The notes beneath the pieces are model-generated. The model made no database searches. It was not told where the DNA came from and saw nothing but the letters and a program-made list of their open reading frames with translations. A stretch of 62,604 nucleotides of DNA from NCBI GenBank assembly GCA_947623305.1, contig CANQGQ010000015.1:1-62604 (forward strand). The letters are read 5' to 3'. The stretch comes from an uncultured Alistipes sp. GTDB taxonomy: Bacteria; Bacteroidota; Bacteroidia; Bacteroidales; Rikenellaceae. Positions 61,327-62,604 of the stretch are shown piece after piece. The position numbers were made by a program, and so were the translations under genes. The first letter of the stretch is position 1. The number at the start of each line of letters is the position of its first letter.

Positions 61327-61986
61327 TCAGAACCAGCGACGGATTTCGTACATGCTTTCTTCTCGCGACAAATCGTTCGGATTGGTGCCGGGTACTCCTT
61401 CGGGCACTGGTTCGCCCAGTCGTTCGAAAAGTTCTTGCCAGTAGCGGGGCATCGTGCCGTCGGAGGCTCGGAAGTTCATCGGACGTGCGGTGAAGCAGTG
61501 GGCGCCGTCGGGACGCAGATAGGTTTCGTAGACCAGTTCGCTGCAATAGTAGCGCCCGTTGTCCGGACGGAACGAGTAGTCGTATGACGCTCCCAACGCT
61601 TTGCGGGCCCGTTCGACCGATGCTGCTATTCCCGTCGTATCGCATAGGCGCATCGCTACGACTGCGGGTCGATCGTCGATGCGGGCCGAACGGGCGAGGA
61701 ATTTTTCGAGCGAAACGATCCGAACCCCGCCTTCGGTCGTTGCTTCCAAGACGGAATCCGTTGTGCAGGCCTGTTTCCGGTTAGTGCTGTTTGTTCGGGT
61801 GTGCAACACGATTCCCACATGGGTGAAATTCAGTCGTTCGCTGCGGCCGGTCGCGTCGGTGATCGCTTCGGTCATGGCGCCGGTGCCGCATTGGAAAAGC
61901 AGGTCGCCCGTTTGCAACATCGGGCCATCTTGCCGATGAGTACAGGTTGTGAATGAAAGTATACCTATATATAATATAAGGCGCAT
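61327..61986 (-). CDS. YiiX/NlpC-P60-like permuted papain-fold peptidase, 219 aa
   Basis: A lipoprotein-like N-terminus (Cys near 15) precedes LQTGDLLFQCGTGAMTEAI, the catalytic His in LNFTHVGIVL and the catalytic Cys in GRYYCSELVYETYLR, the permuted order of YiiX/YebB-type enzymes. Relatives hydrolyse amide bonds in peptidoglycan or lipids; the substrate here is unknown. A TATCTTCG (one mismatch to the promoter box) lies upstream near 62014-62021. Confidence 0.87.
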   Translation of the reverse strand: MRLILYIGILSFTTCTHRQDGPMLQTGDLLFQCGTGAMTEAITDATGRSERLNFTHVGIVLHTRTNSTNRKQACTTDSVLEATTEGGVRIVSLEKFLARSARIDDRPAVVAMRLCDTTGIAASVERARKALGASYDYSFRPDNGRYYCSELVYETYLRPDGAHCFTARPMNFRASDGTMPRYWQELFERLGEPVPEGVPGTNPNDLSREESMYEIRRWF

Positions 61987-62090
61987 GGATGAGCCGGAGT
62001 TTTATTCTTCGGCGAAGATACGAATAACTTGTTGATTCCGAAACACGTGCGGATGAATAATAAAAAAAGATGAAAAAATCCGCTGAAAAA

Positions 62091-62349
62091 TTTGGAAAAA
62101 TCCTTCCGGATTCTTTATCTTTGCACCCGCTTTCCGAAAGAGATGCGTCTCGGAGGAATAAGCGAAAAGGTTCTGAAAAAATCCTGAAAAAACTTTCCGA
62201 AAATTTTGGAGGTTCGAAAAATTGATTTACCTTTGCACCCGCTTTCCGAAAGAGAAGCGTCTCGAAAGGGTAAGCGAAAAGGTTCTGAAAATTTTTCGAA
62301 AAAAACTTTCTGAAAGTTTTGGTGGTTTGAAAAATAGGTTTTACCTTTG
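62091..62349 (+). promoter_or_regulatory. Three tandem rRNA promoters
   Basis: The -7 boxes are TATCTTTG (62116-62123), TACCTTTG (62228-62235) and TACCTTTG (62342-62349), each with a TTTGG/TTG element 19-21 bases upstream. The units repeat with a period of 112-114 bases and share CTTTCCGAAAGAGANGCGTCTC and AAGCGAAAAGGTTCTGAAAA. Confidence 0.85.
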
Positions 62350-62533
62350 CACCACTTTCCGCTCCGAAAAACGGACGGAACAGAACAAAACGAGAATCGT
62401 TCTTTATAGCAATATAGGAACAGCGTTCTTTGAAGTGATTGAGCAGCTAAATAGTTTTTCCACTCTCTCAGGAGAGTGATTTCAAAACAATACCTTTGAG
62501 ATTAGAGCGAAAGATTTAAACAAATTCATTTCA
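62350..62533 (+). promoter_or_regulatory. rRNA leader region
   Basis: The leader precedes 16S rRNA and contains a perfect hairpin CACTCTC-TCAG-GAGAGTG (62461-62478), a possible processing or antitermination site. Confidence 0.55.

Positions 62534-62604
<71 letters not shown>

Noticed and set aside
62091..62349. Regularly spaced repeats as a CRISPR array
   Set aside because: The units are ~113 bases, diverged, and each contains a promoter; there are no short identical repeats with unique spacers.
62222..62479. 85-residue frame upstream of 16S rRNA
   Set aside because: It lies in the repeated promoter region and starts between -33 and -7 elements.

Overview
The window looks like a chromosomal segment of a gut Bacteroidales bacterium, most likely Alistipes or another Rikenellaceae. 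The grounds are: Bacteroidetes-type promoters (TTG, about 20 bases, TAnnTTTG) in front of many genes; a SusC/SusD polysaccharide locus, Mfa-type fimbrial genes and BatD/BatE proteins; a GC-rich core; and the first ~70 bases of a 16S rRNA gene at the right edge whose sequence fits that group. The genus is inferred from memory of those families, not from a search.

Layout. (1) About 1-9.95 kb is an accessory island: a truncated BspA-like leucine-rich-repeat lipoprotein with three 168-base tandem repeats, AT-rich cargo genes (one a long coiled coil with two membrane helices), a broken mobile-element helicase gene, two conserved unknowns and a tyrosine integrase lying just beyond the 3' end of a tRNA-Thr gene. 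(2) About 10.2-27.6 kb is housekeeping: an SDR-type L-threonine dehydrogenase, RidA, a META lipoprotein, the run fumarase-batD-batE-recR-mdh, class II aldolase, the run surE-histidine kinase-murD-ftsW, rplS, a sugar MFS transporter and a polyprenyl diphosphate synthase. (3) At 27.6-28.2 kb is a promoter-bearing intergenic region predicted to encode a rod-shaped RNA of ~170 nt (6S-like), followed by short dispersed repeats. (4) At 28.2-44.1 kb are a YfhO membrane protein and a pectin-type utilisation locus: pectate lyase-SusC-SusD in one unit, and GH28-six-hairpin glycosidase-membrane sensor in a second unit. The sensor joins its periplasmic propeller directly to an AraC DNA-binding domain with no kinase or receiver. 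(5) At 44.3-48.6 kb is a fimbrial operon (DUF3575, Mfa2/DUF5119-like, fimbrillin with a FISUMP-like end), then tRNA-Ser. (6) At 49.3-62.0 kb are envelope and housekeeping genes: a low-complexity lipoprotein, a FadL-like OMP, ugd, queG, an acyl-CoA synthetase, a winged-helix/membrane gene pair, a TPR protein, tadA, a DUF3127 protein with an SSB-like tip, rplT, rpmI and a YiiX-type peptidase. (7) At 62.0-62.6 kb three tandem repeated promoters drive the rRNA operon.

How the genes work together. In the pectin locus, surface binding and import by SusD/SusC, cleavage by the pectate lyase and GH28, and transcriptional control by the membrane-spanning AraC protein form one system. Fumarase and malate dehydrogenase flank the envelope/repair genes in one co-directional block. 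The FadL-like porin and the acyl-CoA synthetase could together serve fatty-acid uptake. The most noteworthy candidates for something new are the kinase-less regulator, the structured RNA at 27.75-27.92 kb, the AT-rich coiled-coil membrane protein in the island, and the dispersed intergenic repeats.
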